NCBI GenBank assembly: GCA_019745575.1
Contig: JAIETA010000008.1
Span: 1-58,871 of the forward strand
DNA length: 58,871 nt
From: Reyranella sp.
Lineage (GTDB): Bacteria > Pseudomonadota > Alphaproteobacteria > Reyranellales > Reyranellaceae
Direction: 5' to 3'
In this document: positions 23,172 through 32,280 of the stretch, piece after piece
Position numbering within the stretch: the first letter of the stretch is position 1
Layout of the letters: each line of letters begins with the position of its first letter
The notes under the pieces: model-generated
Seen by the model: the letters and a program-made list of their open reading frames with translations, nothing else
The model's database searches: none
What the model was told of the DNA's origin: nothing
Made by a program: the position numbers and the translations under genes

Positions 23172-23660
23172 ATGGCGGGCAGTGTCAATAAAGTCATCCT
23201 GGTCGGCAATCTCGGCCGCGACCCCGAAGTGAAGTCGATGCAGGATGGCCGCTCGATGGTGAACATGTCGGTGGCCACCTCGGACACCTGGCGGGACCGT
23301 CAGAGCGGCGAGCGCAAGGAGCGCACCGAGTGGCACCGGGTCGTCATCTTCAACGAGAAGCTGGCTGAAGTGGCGCAGAAGTTCGTCCGCAAGGGCTCAA
23401 AAGTCTATGTTGAGGGCCAGCTGTCCACACGCAAATGGACCGACCAGAGCGGCCAGGAGCGTTACACGACCGAGGTCGTGATTCCGCGCTTCGGGGGTGC
23501 GCTCACCATGCTGGATGGCCGTGGCGGCGAAGGCGGTGGTGCGGCGGGCGGCGGCGGCATGGAGAGCGACATGGGCGGTGGCGCCCCGCCATCGAGTGGC
23601 GGCGGACGGCCGGCCGCCCGCGGCGGCAAGGCGGAGCTCGACGACGACATTCCGTTCTAG
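23172..23660 (+). CDS. ssb: Single-stranded DNA-binding protein
   Basis: [28 protein letters not shown] fold, Gly-rich linker, DDDIPF acidic tip. Confidence 0.97.
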   Translation: MAGSVNKVILVGNLGRDPEVKSMQDGRSMVNMSVATSDTWRDRQSGERKERTEWHRVVIFNEKLAEVAQKFVRKGSKVYVEGQLSTRKWTDQSGQERYTTEVVIPRFGGALTMLDGRGGEGGGAAGGGGMESDMGGGAPPSSGGGRPAARGGKAELDDDIPF

Positions 23661-23669
23661 GCCGGACCG

Positions 23670-24674
23670 ATGCGCCGGAGGATCACGGTCGAGGAAGCTT
23701 TCATCACCCCGGCCATTCTGGACGGCTGGAAGGCCGTTCTGAATGGCAAGAACGTCGAGCCCGGCTTTGCCGCGATGGGCAAGTGCCTGCTCGGGCCGGC
23801 GGGCAAGCCGCTTTTCGACAGGCTCCTCGACCTGGGTCCCGCCCGCATCGCCCACATGGACTCGGTCGGGATCGACATGCAGGTTCTGTCGCTGACCGCG
23901 CCGGGGGTACAGGTGTTCGACCCGGCGCAGGGCGCAAAATTGGCGGCCGACTCGAACGACGTGCTTGCGGAGGCCGTAAAAGCCTATCCGACCCGCTTTG
24001 CCGGTCTGACGGCGGTGGCGCCGCAGGACCCCGGGGTGGCCGTCCGCGAGATCGAGCGCGGCGCCAAAATCCTCGGCATGCATGGTGTGATCATCAACTC
24101 CCACACCAGCGGCGAATATCTCGATCTGCCGAAGTACTGGCCGATCCTCGAGGCGGCTGAAGCACTCAATATGCCCATCTATCTGCACCCGCGAGAGCCG
24201 GGGCCGGCGATGGTTGCGCCGTTCCTCGACTATGGCCTCTACTTTGCGACGTGGGGCTTCTCGGCGGAAACCGGCCTCCATGCCATGCGCCTGATCATGT
24301 CAGGCGCGCTGGACCGATTTCCCCGGCTCAGGATCGTGCTCGGCCATCTCGGCGAGGGCATTCCCTATTATCTGCCGCGTATCGACAATCGCTACGCTCT
24401 GCAGGTCCGACTGGGCGCGACGGCCAAGTTGCCGAAGAAGCCCAGCGAGTACTTCAAGGAGAGCTTCTACGTCACCACCGCCGGCATCACGTTCCTGGGG
24501 TCGTTGCGTCTGTGTCTCGACGAGCTCGGCCCGGAACGCGTGCTGCTCGCTGCGGACTACCCCTATGAAGATGACGGCGAATCGGTGCGCTTCATCAATG
24601 ACACGGCCCTCACTGTCACCGAGCGCCAGCTGATATGCGAGAGCAATGCCGTGCGTGTCTTCGGACTTTCCTAG
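23670..24674 (+). CDS. Amidohydrolase family protein, ACMSD/gamma-resorcylate decarboxylase-like
   Basis: ITVEEAFITP, IYLHPREPG, IVLGHLGEGIPYYLPRIDNR, LLAADYPYED. Confidence 0.8.
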   Translation: MRRRITVEEAFITPAILDGWKAVLNGKNVEPGFAAMGKCLLGPAGKPLFDRLLDLGPARIAHMDSVGIDMQVLSLTAPGVQVFDPAQGAKLAADSNDVLAEAVKAYPTRFAGLTAVAPQDPGVAVREIERGAKILGMHGVIINSHTSGEYLDLPKYWPILEAAEALNMPIYLHPREPGPAMVAPFLDYGLYFATWGFSAETGLHAMRLIMSGALDRFPRLRIVLGHLGEGIPYYLPRIDNRYALQVRLGATAKLPKKPSEYFKESFYVTTAGITFLGSLRLCLDELGPERVLLAADYPYEDDGESVRFINDTALTVTERQLICESNAVRVFGLS

Positions 24675-25288
24675 ACCGGGAAGGCCATCGCACGTAGCGC
24701 CCGCGCGGTGTCGGCGGCCGAGCGATGATGGATCGCACTCATGCCAAACGCTCGCGCGCCCTCGACGTTTGTCAGGACGTCATCGATAAAGACCGCGTCA
24801 GCTGGCTGAAAGCGGCCGGCGCGACAGACGAGATCGTAGATCTCGGGTTGCGGTTTGGAGCAGCCCACGGCCCCCGACACCACGTAGTCGCGGAAGCGCC
24901 CGAGGAAGGGATGGCGGTCGTGGGCCGGCCCGCGCAACCAGGCGTCGAGGAAACCAGGGGCGTTGGACAGAAGATAAAGGGGCGTCCCCACGCGGTGTAG
25001 CCGCTCGACCAGATCGGCCATTTCCGGAAAGGCGTGGTCGCACATCTCGTCGAACCGGTCGTAAAAGGCTGCGATCAAAGTCTCGTGACCCGGATTTTCG
25101 GCCTGCAAGCGGCGCGTCGATTCCATGGGGTCGCCGCCATGGTCCTGGACCTGGTGCCATTGAGAAGTGGTCACCGTGGCGAGGAAATGTTCCATTTCCG
25201 CAGCATCGGGGATCAGCTTGCGGTAGAGGTGGCGCGGGTTCCAGTCGAGCAGCACGCCGCCCATGTCGAAAACCACGACCGAGGGCAT
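24671..25288 (-). CDS. HAD-superfamily hydrolase
   Basis: VVVFDMGGVLLDWNPRHLY; LLSNAP; GCSKPQPEIY; FIDDVLTNVEGARAFGM. An alternative start at 25312 is possible. Confidence 0.85.
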   Translation of the reverse strand: MPSVVVFDMGGVLLDWNPRHLYRKLIPDAAEMEHFLATVTTSQWHQVQDHGGDPMESTRRLQAENPGHETLIAAFYDRFDEMCDHAFPEMADLVERLHRVGTPLYLLSNAPGFLDAWLRGPAHDRHPFLGRFRDYVVSGAVGCSKPQPEIYDLVCRAGRFQPADAVFIDDVLTNVEGARAFGMSAIHHRSAADTARALRAMAFPV

Positions 25289-25444
25289 TCGGGAGGCTGT
25301 TTCTGGGGGCAATTCGCGACCTTTCCGGGGGCCATTTTCGACGACGATTTACTCAATAAAATCAATCAGTTAAAGACCAGTTTCCGAGACGTTTTTTGTT
25401 GGTGTTCCGGGACGAGTTTGGTAGGGTGCCGCCTTGTTCCGCCG

Positions 25445-25461
25445 GGCCCTCTGGCAGGGCC
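25445..25461 (+). promoter_or_regulatory. Short stem-loop in the gyrA leader
   Basis: GGCCCT-CTGGC-AGGGCC, 28 nt upstream of the inferred GTG start at 25489. Confidence 0.35.
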
Positions 25462-25488
25462 AAAATAACGAGTAAAATTCAGGTTTCC

Positions 25489-28266
25489 GTGAGCGACGAA
25501 ACGACCCTTCCGCCGCCGCCGCCCTCCGACGCGCCTCCGCCGCAGCAGCCCACGCACGACATAGAGCCCATCACGATCGAAGAGGAGATGCGTCGCTCCT
25601 ACCTCGATTATGCGATGAGCGTGATCGTGGCGCGCGCGTTGCCCGACGCCCGCGACGGGCTGAAGCCGGTGCAGCGGCGCATCCTGCATGCCATGAAGGA
25701 AAGTGGCTACGACTCGACGCACGCCTTCCGCAAGTCGGCGCGCATCGTGGGCGACGTGATGGGCAAATATCACCCGCACGGCGATCAGTCGATCTACGAC
25801 GCATTGGTGCGCATGGCGCAGGACTTCTCCATGCGTCTGCCGCTGATCGCGGGCCAGGGAAATTTCGGCTCGATGGACGCCGATCCGCCGGCGGCGATGC
25901 GCTATACCGAAGCGCGGCTCGCTCGTGTTGCCGAGACGCTGCTGGCCGACATCGACAAGGATACGGTCGACTTCCAGGCGAACTACGACGAAACCACGCT
26001 GGAGCCGACGGTCCTGCCGGCGGCGTTCCCCAATCTTCTCGCCAATGGCGCGGGTGGCATCGCCGTCGGCATGGCCACCAACATTCCGCCGCACAACCTC
26101 GGCGAGCTGATCGATGCCTGCTGCGCGCTGATCGACAATCCCGAGCTCACCGTCGCGCAGGTGATGGAACATGTGCCGGGTCCGGACTTCCCGACCGGTG
26201 GTGCCATTCTTGGCCGCAACGGCATCCGGGCGGCCTACGAGCTCGGTCGTGGGTCGCTGATCATGCGGGCCAAGACACGGATCGAGGAGGGCCGCGGCGG
26301 CCGCGAGTCGATCATCGTCTCCGAGATTCCGTACCAGGAGAACAAGGCCCGGCTGCACGAGCGGATCGCCGAGGTGGTGCGCGACAAGCGGGTTGAGGGC
26401 ATTGCCGAGGTGCGCGACGAGAGCGACCGCGACGGTGTGCGCCTGGTCATCGAGCTGAAGCGCGACGCGATGTCGGACGTGGTGCTGAACCAGCTCTACC
26501 GGTTCACGCCGCTGCAGACCTCGTTCGGCGTCAACGCGCTGGCGCTCGACGGTGGCCGACCGCGCCTGATGAGCCTCAAGGAGCTGCTGGAGGCGTTCAT
26601 CCGCTTCCGTGCCGAGGTCATCACGCGGCGCACCAAGTTCGAGCTCAAGCACGCCCGCGACCGCGCCCACGTGCTGGTCGGCCTCGCCATCGCCGTCGCC
26701 AACATCGACGAGGTGATCGAGATGATCCGTCGTTCGCCCGACCCGGTGGTTGCGCGCGAGCGCCTGATGGCCAAAGACTGGCCGGCCTCCGATGTGGCGC
26801 CGCTGATCGCCTTGATCGCCGAACCCGGACGCGAGGTCTCGGGGGAGGGTACCTACAAGCTCTCCGAAGCGCAGGCCCGCGCCATCCTCGAACTGCGCTT
26901 GCAGCGCCTGACCGGCCTTGAGCGCGACAAGATCGCCGAAGAACTGGGCGAAGTCGCCAAGCTGATCGAGGGGTATCTCGAGCTGCTGGGTGACCGCGAC
27001 AAGCTCTTCGCGCTGATGCGCAGGGAGCTGCTCGAGATCAAAGAGCAGTTCGCAACGCCGCGCCGGACCGAGATTCTCGACAACGAGTTCGAGCAGGATG
27101 TCGAGGACTTGATCCAGCGCGAGGACATGGTGGTCACCGTTACCCATGGCGGCTACGTCAAGCGTGTGCCGGTGTCGGCCTACCGCGCCCAGCGACGTGG
27201 CGGCAAGGGGCGCTCGGGCATGGCGACGCGCGAGGACGATTTCGTCTCGAGCCTGTTCATCGCCAACACGCACACGCCGGTACTGTTCTTTTCCAGTCGC
27301 GGCATCGTCTACAAGCTCAAAGTGTGGCGGCTGCCGCTGGGCGCGCCGCAGGCGCGCGGCAAGGCCTTCGTCAATCTGCTGCCGCTCGACGAAGGCGAGA
27401 CGATCAGCGCCGTCATGCCAATGCCTGAGGACGAGGCGAGCTGGTCGACGCTGCACGTCATGTTCGCGACGGCGCGCGGCGGCGTCCGGCGCAATGAACT
27501 CAGTGATTTTGTCAGCGTCAATCAGAGCGGCAAGATCGCCATGAAGTTCGAGGGCGAGGATGCCGGCGATCGGCTGATCGGCGTCAGCGTCTGCAGCGAG
27601 GACCAGGACGTTCTGTTGGCGAGCCGGCAGGGACGGTCGATGCGCTTCCCGGTGGCGACGGTGCGGGTGTTCCAGAGTCGCGCGTCGACCGGCGTGCGCG
27701 GCATTGCGCTGGCCGAAGGCGATGAAGTCATCTCGATGTCGCTGTTCGACAGCGGCAAAGGCATCACGACCGAGGAACGCGATGCCTACCTCCGGCAGTC
27801 GCGGGCGCTCCGCCAGGCCGAGAATGCCGAGGAGGAGACGGTGAACGGCGAGGAGCAGGCGGCGGTCGCCACGACCCTGTCGCCGGAGCGTTTTGCAGAG
27901 CTCAAGGCCAAGGAAGAGTTCGTCCTCACCGTGGCTTCGTCGGGCTTCGGCAAGCGCACGTCGGCCTACGAGTACCGGGTGACCGGTCGCGGCGGCAAGG
28001 GCGTCGAGCTTATGAACCTGGCCAAAGGCGGCGAGATCGTCGCCGCTTTCCCGGTGCTCGACAGTGACCAGGTCATGCTGGTCACCGACGGCGGTACGCT
28101 GATCCGCTGCCCGGTCGACGGAATCCACATTGCAGGACGGGCGACGCGCGGCGTGCGCATCGTCAACGTGAGCGATGGCGAGCGAGTAGTTTCCGCCGTC
28201 CGGATCGGCGAAGACGACGCGGGCAACGGCAATGGCGAGAGCCATGCCGAAACAAACGGTGGATAA
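25489..28266 (+). CDS. gyrA: DNA gyrase subunit A
   Basis: [36 protein letters not shown]; GyrA box [16 protein letters not shown] start at 25489 ([12 protein letters not shown]...) preferred over 25396. Confidence 0.96.
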   Translation: MSDETTLPPPPPSDAPPPQQPTHDIEPITIEEEMRRSYLDYAMSVIVARALPDARDGLKPVQRRILHAMKESGYDSTHAFRKSARIVGDVMGKYHPHGDQSIYDALVRMAQDFSMRLPLIAGQGNFGSMDADPPAAMRYTEARLARVAETLLADIDKDTVDFQANYDETTLEPTVLPAAFPNLLANGAGGIAVGMATNIPPHNLGELIDACCALIDNPELTVAQVMEHVPGPDFPTGGAILGRNGIRAAYELGRGSLIMRAKTRIEEGRGGRESIIVSEIPYQENKARLHERIAEVVRDKRVEGIAEVRDESDRDGVRLVIELKRDAMSDVVLNQLYRFTPLQTSFGVNALALDGGRPRLMSLKELLEAFIRFRAEVITRRTKFELKHARDRAHVLVGLAIAVANIDEVIEMIRRSPDPVVARERLMAKDWPASDVAPLIALIAEPGREVSGEGTYKLSEAQARAILELRLQRLTGLERDKIAEELGEVAKLIEGYLELLGDRDKLFALMRRELLEIKEQFATPRRTEILDNEFEQDVEDLIQREDMVVTVTHGGYVKRVPVSAYRAQRRGGKGRSGMATREDDFVSSLFIANTHTPVLFFSSRGIVYKLKVWRLPLGAPQARGKAFVNLLPLDEGETISAVMPMPEDEASWSTLHVMFATARGGVRRNELSDFVSVNQSGKIAMKFEGEDAGDRLIGVSVCSEDQDVLLASRQGRSMRFPVATVRVFQSRASTGVRGIALAEGDEVISMSLFDSGKGITTEERDAYLRQSRALRQAENAEEETVNGEEQAAVATTLSPERFAELKAKEEFVLTVASSGFGKRTSAYEYRVTGRGGKGVELMNLAKGGEIVAAFPVLDSDQVMLVTDGGTLIRCPVDGIHIAGRATRGVRIVNVSDGERVVSAVRIGEDDAGNGNGESHAETNGG

Positions 28267-28321
28267 GGATCGCCCGTGTCGCTAAGACTTTGCCGCCGAA
28301 TCTGGCGCACAAGGGGGAGAC

Positions 28322-28828
28322 ATGGCCTCAGAACGCACCGGGGTCTATCCGGGCACGTTCGATCCGGTTACCAGCGGACACATGGAAGTGATGCGCCGCT
28401 CGTTGCGGCTTGTCGATCGGCTGGTGATCGGATGCGCGATCAACATCGGCAAGGGGCCGTTGTTCTCGCTCGAAGAGCGGATGGAGATCGTCAAGGAGGA
28501 CATCGCGGACTTCCCGGCGGCCGACCGCGAGCGCATCGTTGTGGTGCCGTTCGAGGGATTGTTGATCCACTTCGCGCGCGAGGTCGGCGCGTCGGTCATT
28601 ATCCGCGGTCTGCGGGCGGTATCGGACTTCGAGTACGAAATCCAGATGGCCAACATGAACGCTCGTATGGAGCCGAACATAGAGACCATCTTCCTGATGG
28701 CTTCCGACAGGCACCAGTTCATCGCCTCGTCGCTGGTAAAGGACATCGCGCGGCTGGGCGGGGATACCTCGCAGTTCGTCTCCAAACGCGTGTTCCAGCG
28801 GCTCAAGGCGAAATTCGCCAAGTCCTGA
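28322..28828 (+). CDS. coaD: Phosphopantetheine adenylyltransferase
   Basis: GVYPGTFDPVTSGHMEVMRRS; ASVIIRGLRAVSDFEYEIQMANMN. Confidence 0.96.
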   Translation: MASERTGVYPGTFDPVTSGHMEVMRRSLRLVDRLVIGCAINIGKGPLFSLEERMEIVKEDIADFPAADRERIVVVPFEGLLIHFAREVGASVIIRGLRAVSDFEYEIQMANMNARMEPNIETIFLMASDRHQFIASSLVKDIARLGGDTSQFVSKRVFQRLKAKFAKS

Positions 28829-28854
28829 CGCCGGTTCCGGCTGCCGCCCCCGCG

Positions 28855-28883
28855 TTGACCATGGGGCCGGCGCACCTTATACG
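28855..28883 (+). promoter_or_regulatory. Sigma70 promoter for tRNA-Lys
   Basis: TTGACC (28855-28860), 17-nt spacer, TATACG (28878-28883). Confidence 0.75.
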
Positions 28884-28924
28884 GGCGCCGCGCGGGGTTT
28901 CGGCCTGCAGCGCGACGCCGGAGC

Positions 28925-28999
28925 GAGCCCGTAGCTCAGCGGTAGAGCATCTGACTTTTAATCAGAGGGTCGTGGGATCGTACCCCACCGGGCTCACCA
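28925..28999 (+). tRNA. tRNA-Lys (anticodon TTT), encoded CCA
   Basis: GAGCCCG/CGGGCTC acceptor, GCTC/GAGC D stem, TCTGA-CTTTTAA-TCAGA anticodon arm, GTGGG-ATCGTAC-CCCAC T arm, A+CCA. Confidence 0.95.
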
Positions 29000-29027
29000 C
29001 TGGTCCAGAGAAGGAGAATTGCGGCTC

Positions 29028-29903
29028 ATGCCGTCGGTGAAAGTCGTGAACGGCAAGCAGATCGTGGTCGAGAACCTCGGCCCGCTCGGCCGCGCCTCCC
29101 GGTTCGTCACGAGGCCTTTCGAACAGATGGTGCAGCATCAGGATCTGATCGCCGCCATCCTTCGCCGCGAGATCCGCGAGCGCTTCAAGGGATCGGTCGC
29201 CGGCTGGATCTGGGCGGTGGTTGCGCCGCTGCTTGCCATCACCGTCTATTCCTTCGCCTTTTCCACGAACCTGAAACTGCCGGGCTCGGAAGGCGATGGC
29301 CCGATCGTCACCTACTCGCTGTTCATCTTCAGCGGCATCATCGTCTTCAATTTCTGGTCCGAGATGGCGTTTCGCGCGCCGATGCTGCTCCACGAGTACA
29401 CGCACTTCATCAAGCAGACGATCTTTCCCAGCGACATGCTGGCCGTGATCTCGACCCTGCGAGCGACGGCCTACACTCTGATCTCGATCGGCGTCATGCT
29501 GATCTTTCAGCTCGCCGTCACGGGCAGTCTGCCGTGGACCGTGTTGCTGATGCCGCTGATCTTCATCCCCTTCATGGCCTTCCTGATCGGAATGTCGTGG
29601 TTTTTGTGCGCGATCGGCGCCTTCACCCGCGACGCCGGCTATTTCATGATCAACGTGGTGCCGTTGTTCATGTTCGCCACGCCGATCTTCTACCAGCACG
29701 GCACGCTGCCGGCGCCGTTCGATTTCTGGATCTATGCCAATGCGCTCACCGGCTATGTCGAGGTCATGCGTGACATCGTGCTGCTGGGAAAGGTGCCGAA
29801 CCTGATCGTCTACGGGTGGACCCTGTTCACTTCGGTCTTCACTTTCTATTTCGGCTATTGGTTCTTCGACAGGTACCGCAATGTCATCGTCGACGTCATC
29901 TGA
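29028..29903 (+). CDS. ABC-2 type polysaccharide/LPS export permease (Wzm-like)
   Basis: LIAAILRREIRERFKGSVAGWIWAVVAPLLAITVYSFAF; six hydrophobic segments; paired with a Wzt-like ATPase. ATG at 29028 with SD AAGGAG. Confidence 0.87.
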   Translation: MPSVKVVNGKQIVVENLGPLGRASRFVTRPFEQMVQHQDLIAAILRREIRERFKGSVAGWIWAVVAPLLAITVYSFAFSTNLKLPGSEGDGPIVTYSLFIFSGIIVFNFWSEMAFRAPMLLHEYTHFIKQTIFPSDMLAVISTLRATAYTLISIGVMLIFQLAVTGSLPWTVLLMPLIFIPFMAFLIGMSWFLCAIGAFTRDAGYFMINVVPLFMFATPIFYQHGTLPAPFDFWIYANALTGYVEVMRDIVLLGKVPNLIVYGWTLFTSVFTFYFGYWFFDRYRNVIVDVI

Positions 29904-30669
29904 CATCGTTGTCGAGGCAAAGCACCTCGGCAAGGCCTATCAGCTTTATGCTCACCGCAACGACTGGCTGAAGCAGGTCCTGTTCGGCTGGTGGAAAGCC
30001 TATTTCAAGCCGTTCTGGGTGCTGCGCGATATCGATCTCCACGTGAAGCGCGGCGAGAGCATCGGTGTGCTCGGCCGCAACGGTTGCGGCAAGTCCACGT
30101 TGTTGCAGGTCATCTGTGGCATGACTCTGCCCAGCCACGGCGAACTCCGTGTCACCGGACGGATCGCGCCGGTGCTGGCGCTCGGGTCGACCTTCGATCA
30201 GGAACTGACAGGTCGCGAGAACGTCCTGATCGGTGGCGCCGTGCTCGGCCTCAAGCGCGCCGAGGTCCTGCGGAAATTCAACTCCATCGCCGAGTTCGCC
30301 GGAATCGGCGACTACATGGATCAGCCGGTCAAACACTACTCGATGGGCATGCGCACACGCCTGGCGTTCTCAATCTGCGCCCACGTCGAGGCCGAGATCC
30401 TGGTGGTCGACGAGGCGTTGTCGGTCGGCGATGCGGCCTTCCAGCGGAAGTGCCTCGACTGGATCGACAGCTTTCGCAAGACAGGCACTCTCCTGTTCGT
30501 GTCGCATTCCATGGCCGAAGTCAGACGGCTGTGTACGCGCGCGATCTGGATCGAGGATGGCCGCATTCGCGAGCAGGGCGACCCCAACGAGGTTATCCGG
30601 TCCTATCATCGCGCCCTGTTGGTCGAGAAGGACGATGTTCACCGCTTCTCGGCGGGCGGCGAGAGATGA
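29881..30669 (+). CDS. ABC polysaccharide export ATPase (short Wzt/KpsT-like)
   Basis: GVLGRNGCGKSTLLQVICGM Walker A; YSMGMRTRLAFSICAHVEAEILVVDEALSVGDAAFQRKC. 262 aa, so no C-terminal carbohydrate-binding domain. Confidence 0.9.
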   Translation: MSSSTSSDIVVEAKHLGKAYQLYAHRNDWLKQVLFGWWKAYFKPFWVLRDIDLHVKRGESIGVLGRNGCGKSTLLQVICGMTLPSHGELRVTGRIAPVLALGSTFDQELTGRENVLIGGAVLGLKRAEVLRKFNSIAEFAGIGDYMDQPVKHYSMGMRTRLAFSICAHVEAEILVVDEALSVGDAAFQRKCLDWIDSFRKTGTLLFVSHSMAEVRRLCTRAIWIEDGRIREQGDPNEVIRSYHRALLVEKDDVHRFSAGGER

Positions 30670-30672
30670 CGC

Positions 30673-31815
30673 ATGGAGGCTGCCGCCCCCGTCTATTTCG
30701 GGCTTGGCTGGTGGGCATTCGGCTCGGCCGTGCATTGGGCAAGCGCCGCACTCGGCCGCTGGCCTAGGCCCAGGATGGTGGTCCGGCACACTGCCGCCGA
30801 TTTCAGCATCGTCGCACCGATGAATGGCGCGAGCGACGCGTCCGCCATCTATATCCAGGCGCTGGCTGGTCTTGCTCGTGCCGGCGCCGAAGTGCTGATC
30901 TGCGTCGCTGATCCCGACGACGGCGCCATTGCACCGACCCGCGCTCTGTGGCCGGACGCGACGATCCTCGTCGGCAAGGACGATACGTTCAACCCGAAGA
31001 TGAACAATGTGCGCAAGGGCCTCGAGGCGGCCGGCCGGCCGATCGTGGCGCTGTGTGACGCAGGTGTCGTGCTGGGCGTCGAAGACCTTTGCCGGGCAGC
31101 CGCGCCCCTGTCCGAGACCGTGGGCCTCGTGCTGGCACTCAAGGCTGCGGCCGACCCGCAGGGCTTCGCCGCTGAAATGGAGCGAGCCTACATCAACGGC
31201 CATCAGGCGAGATTCCTTTTGGCCGCGGACCGGCTTGGCCTTGCCGTCGCATCCGGCGGCGTGACGCTCCTGTCGCACGAGACGCTGCAGCGTATTGGCA
31301 ATTGGCGCGGCTTCAACCGCTGGATCGCCGACGACTACTCGGTTGTCCGCTCCGTGCGTGAACTCGGCCTGGCAACGCGCCTGGGCGACTTCATGCCGCG
31401 TCTGCCGCTGGCTCGCCGGCAGTGGAGCGCGGTGTGGCAGCGGCAGGTTCGTTGGGCGCGCACCCGGCTGCGCCTGCCGGTATGGCCTCTGGTCCTCTGG
31501 GAGCCCGCGATCGGCTGGCTGGTCTGCGGCGCCGCGGGGAGCGCCGCGCTGGCCGCGGCCGGCGCCGGAACAGGTGTCGTCGCGGCCGCGATCGTCGCCC
31601 ACACCGTGGCGTGGCTGGCCGGCGAGAAATGGTTCGCCAGCGGACGAGGATTGGCATTCGGGCCGCGGGCGGCGGCGGCGGCACTGCTGCGCGAGGCACT
31701 GGGGCCGGTGCTGATGGCAAGCGCGCTCGGCAGTCGGGCCATTCACTGGCGTGGCACTGACCTTGGGGGACAATGGCGCTCCCAGGGGGATGGGGCGGCA
31801 GGGAAGTCCGTATGA
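30673..31815 (+). CDS. GT21/ceramide glucosyltransferase-like family 2 glycosyltransferase
   Basis: SIVAPMNG, LCDAGVVL, IADDYSVVRSVRELGL, RQVRWART: GT21-type D-x-x, (A)DD and QxxRW motifs; terminal hydrophobic segments. Confidence 0.72.
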   Translation: MEAAAPVYFGLGWWAFGSAVHWASAALGRWPRPRMVVRHTAADFSIVAPMNGASDASAIYIQALAGLARAGAEVLICVADPDDGAIAPTRALWPDATILVGKDDTFNPKMNNVRKGLEAAGRPIVALCDAGVVLGVEDLCRAAAPLSETVGLVLALKAAADPQGFAAEMERAYINGHQARFLLAADRLGLAVASGGVTLLSHETLQRIGNWRGFNRWIADDYSVVRSVRELGLATRLGDFMPRLPLARRQWSAVWQRQVRWARTRLRLPVWPLVLWEPAIGWLVCGAAGSAALAAAGAGTGVVAAAIVAHTVAWLAGEKWFASGRGLAFGPRAAAAALLREALGPVLMASALGSRAIHWRGTDLGGQWRSQGDGAAGKSV

Positions 31816-32186
31816 GCGAGGCGAGAGCGGAGGAAGCCATTGCCACGATCATGCTGCCGGAGCGTGTTGATTCGTCGACTTCGGAGTCGGTCGAAAAGTC
31901 GATGCTGGCGGCCCTGGGGCCAGGTGCACGGGTGATTGTCGACGGCAGCGCGGTTGGCTACATGAGCGCCGCCGGCGTGCGTGCTCTGGCCGTTGTCCTG
32001 CATCGGGCCGCCGAGCAGTCGGCCCGCATCGTCTTTTGCTCGTTCAGTGGCCCGGCAGCCGATTGCCTGCTGGTCAGTGGGTTTTCGCAACTGTTTGACG
32101 TCGCTAATTCGACCGAAGAGGCCGTCTTGAGGCTGCGTCCGAAGCCCGCAGGGGCCCCTGGCGGGCCGCTTGCACCCGCAGGGTAG
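31812..32186 (+). CDS. STAS-domain protein
   Basis: VDGSAVGYMSAAGVRALAVVLHRAAEQSARIVFCSFSG is STAS/anti-anti-sigma-like; ATG overlaps the upstream stop (ATGA). Confidence 0.72.
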   Translation: MSEARAEEAIATIMLPERVDSSTSESVEKSMLAALGPGARVIVDGSAVGYMSAAGVRALAVVLHRAAEQSARIVFCSFSGPAADCLLVSGFSQLFDVANSTEEAVLRLRPKPAGAPGGPLAPAG

Positions 32187-32198
32187 CACGGGTTAATT
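32170..32198 (+). promoter_or_regulatory. Possible internal promoter upstream of the Wza-like gene
   Basis: TTGCAC (32170-32175), 17-nt spacer, TTAATT (32193-32198), before the only long gap in the operon. Confidence 0.3.
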
Positions 32199-32244
32199 AG
32201 GTGGTAGGCTGAGGCAAGATCATGACAAGGGACGAGGCGCGGCC

Positions 32245-32256
32245 CGCAACGTTGCG
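32245..32256. promoter_or_regulatory. 12-bp perfect palindrome upstream of the Wza-like gene
   Basis: CGCAACGTTGCG. Confidence 0.35.
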
Positions 32257-32280
32257 ACCGTTCCCGACGGAGATCGGAAT

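Noticed and set aside
25366-28245. 959-aa minus-strand ORF covering gyrA
   Set aside because: Antisense to an unmistakable gyrA; low-complexity Arg/Gln/His/Asp-rich translation typical of GC-rich shadow ORFs.
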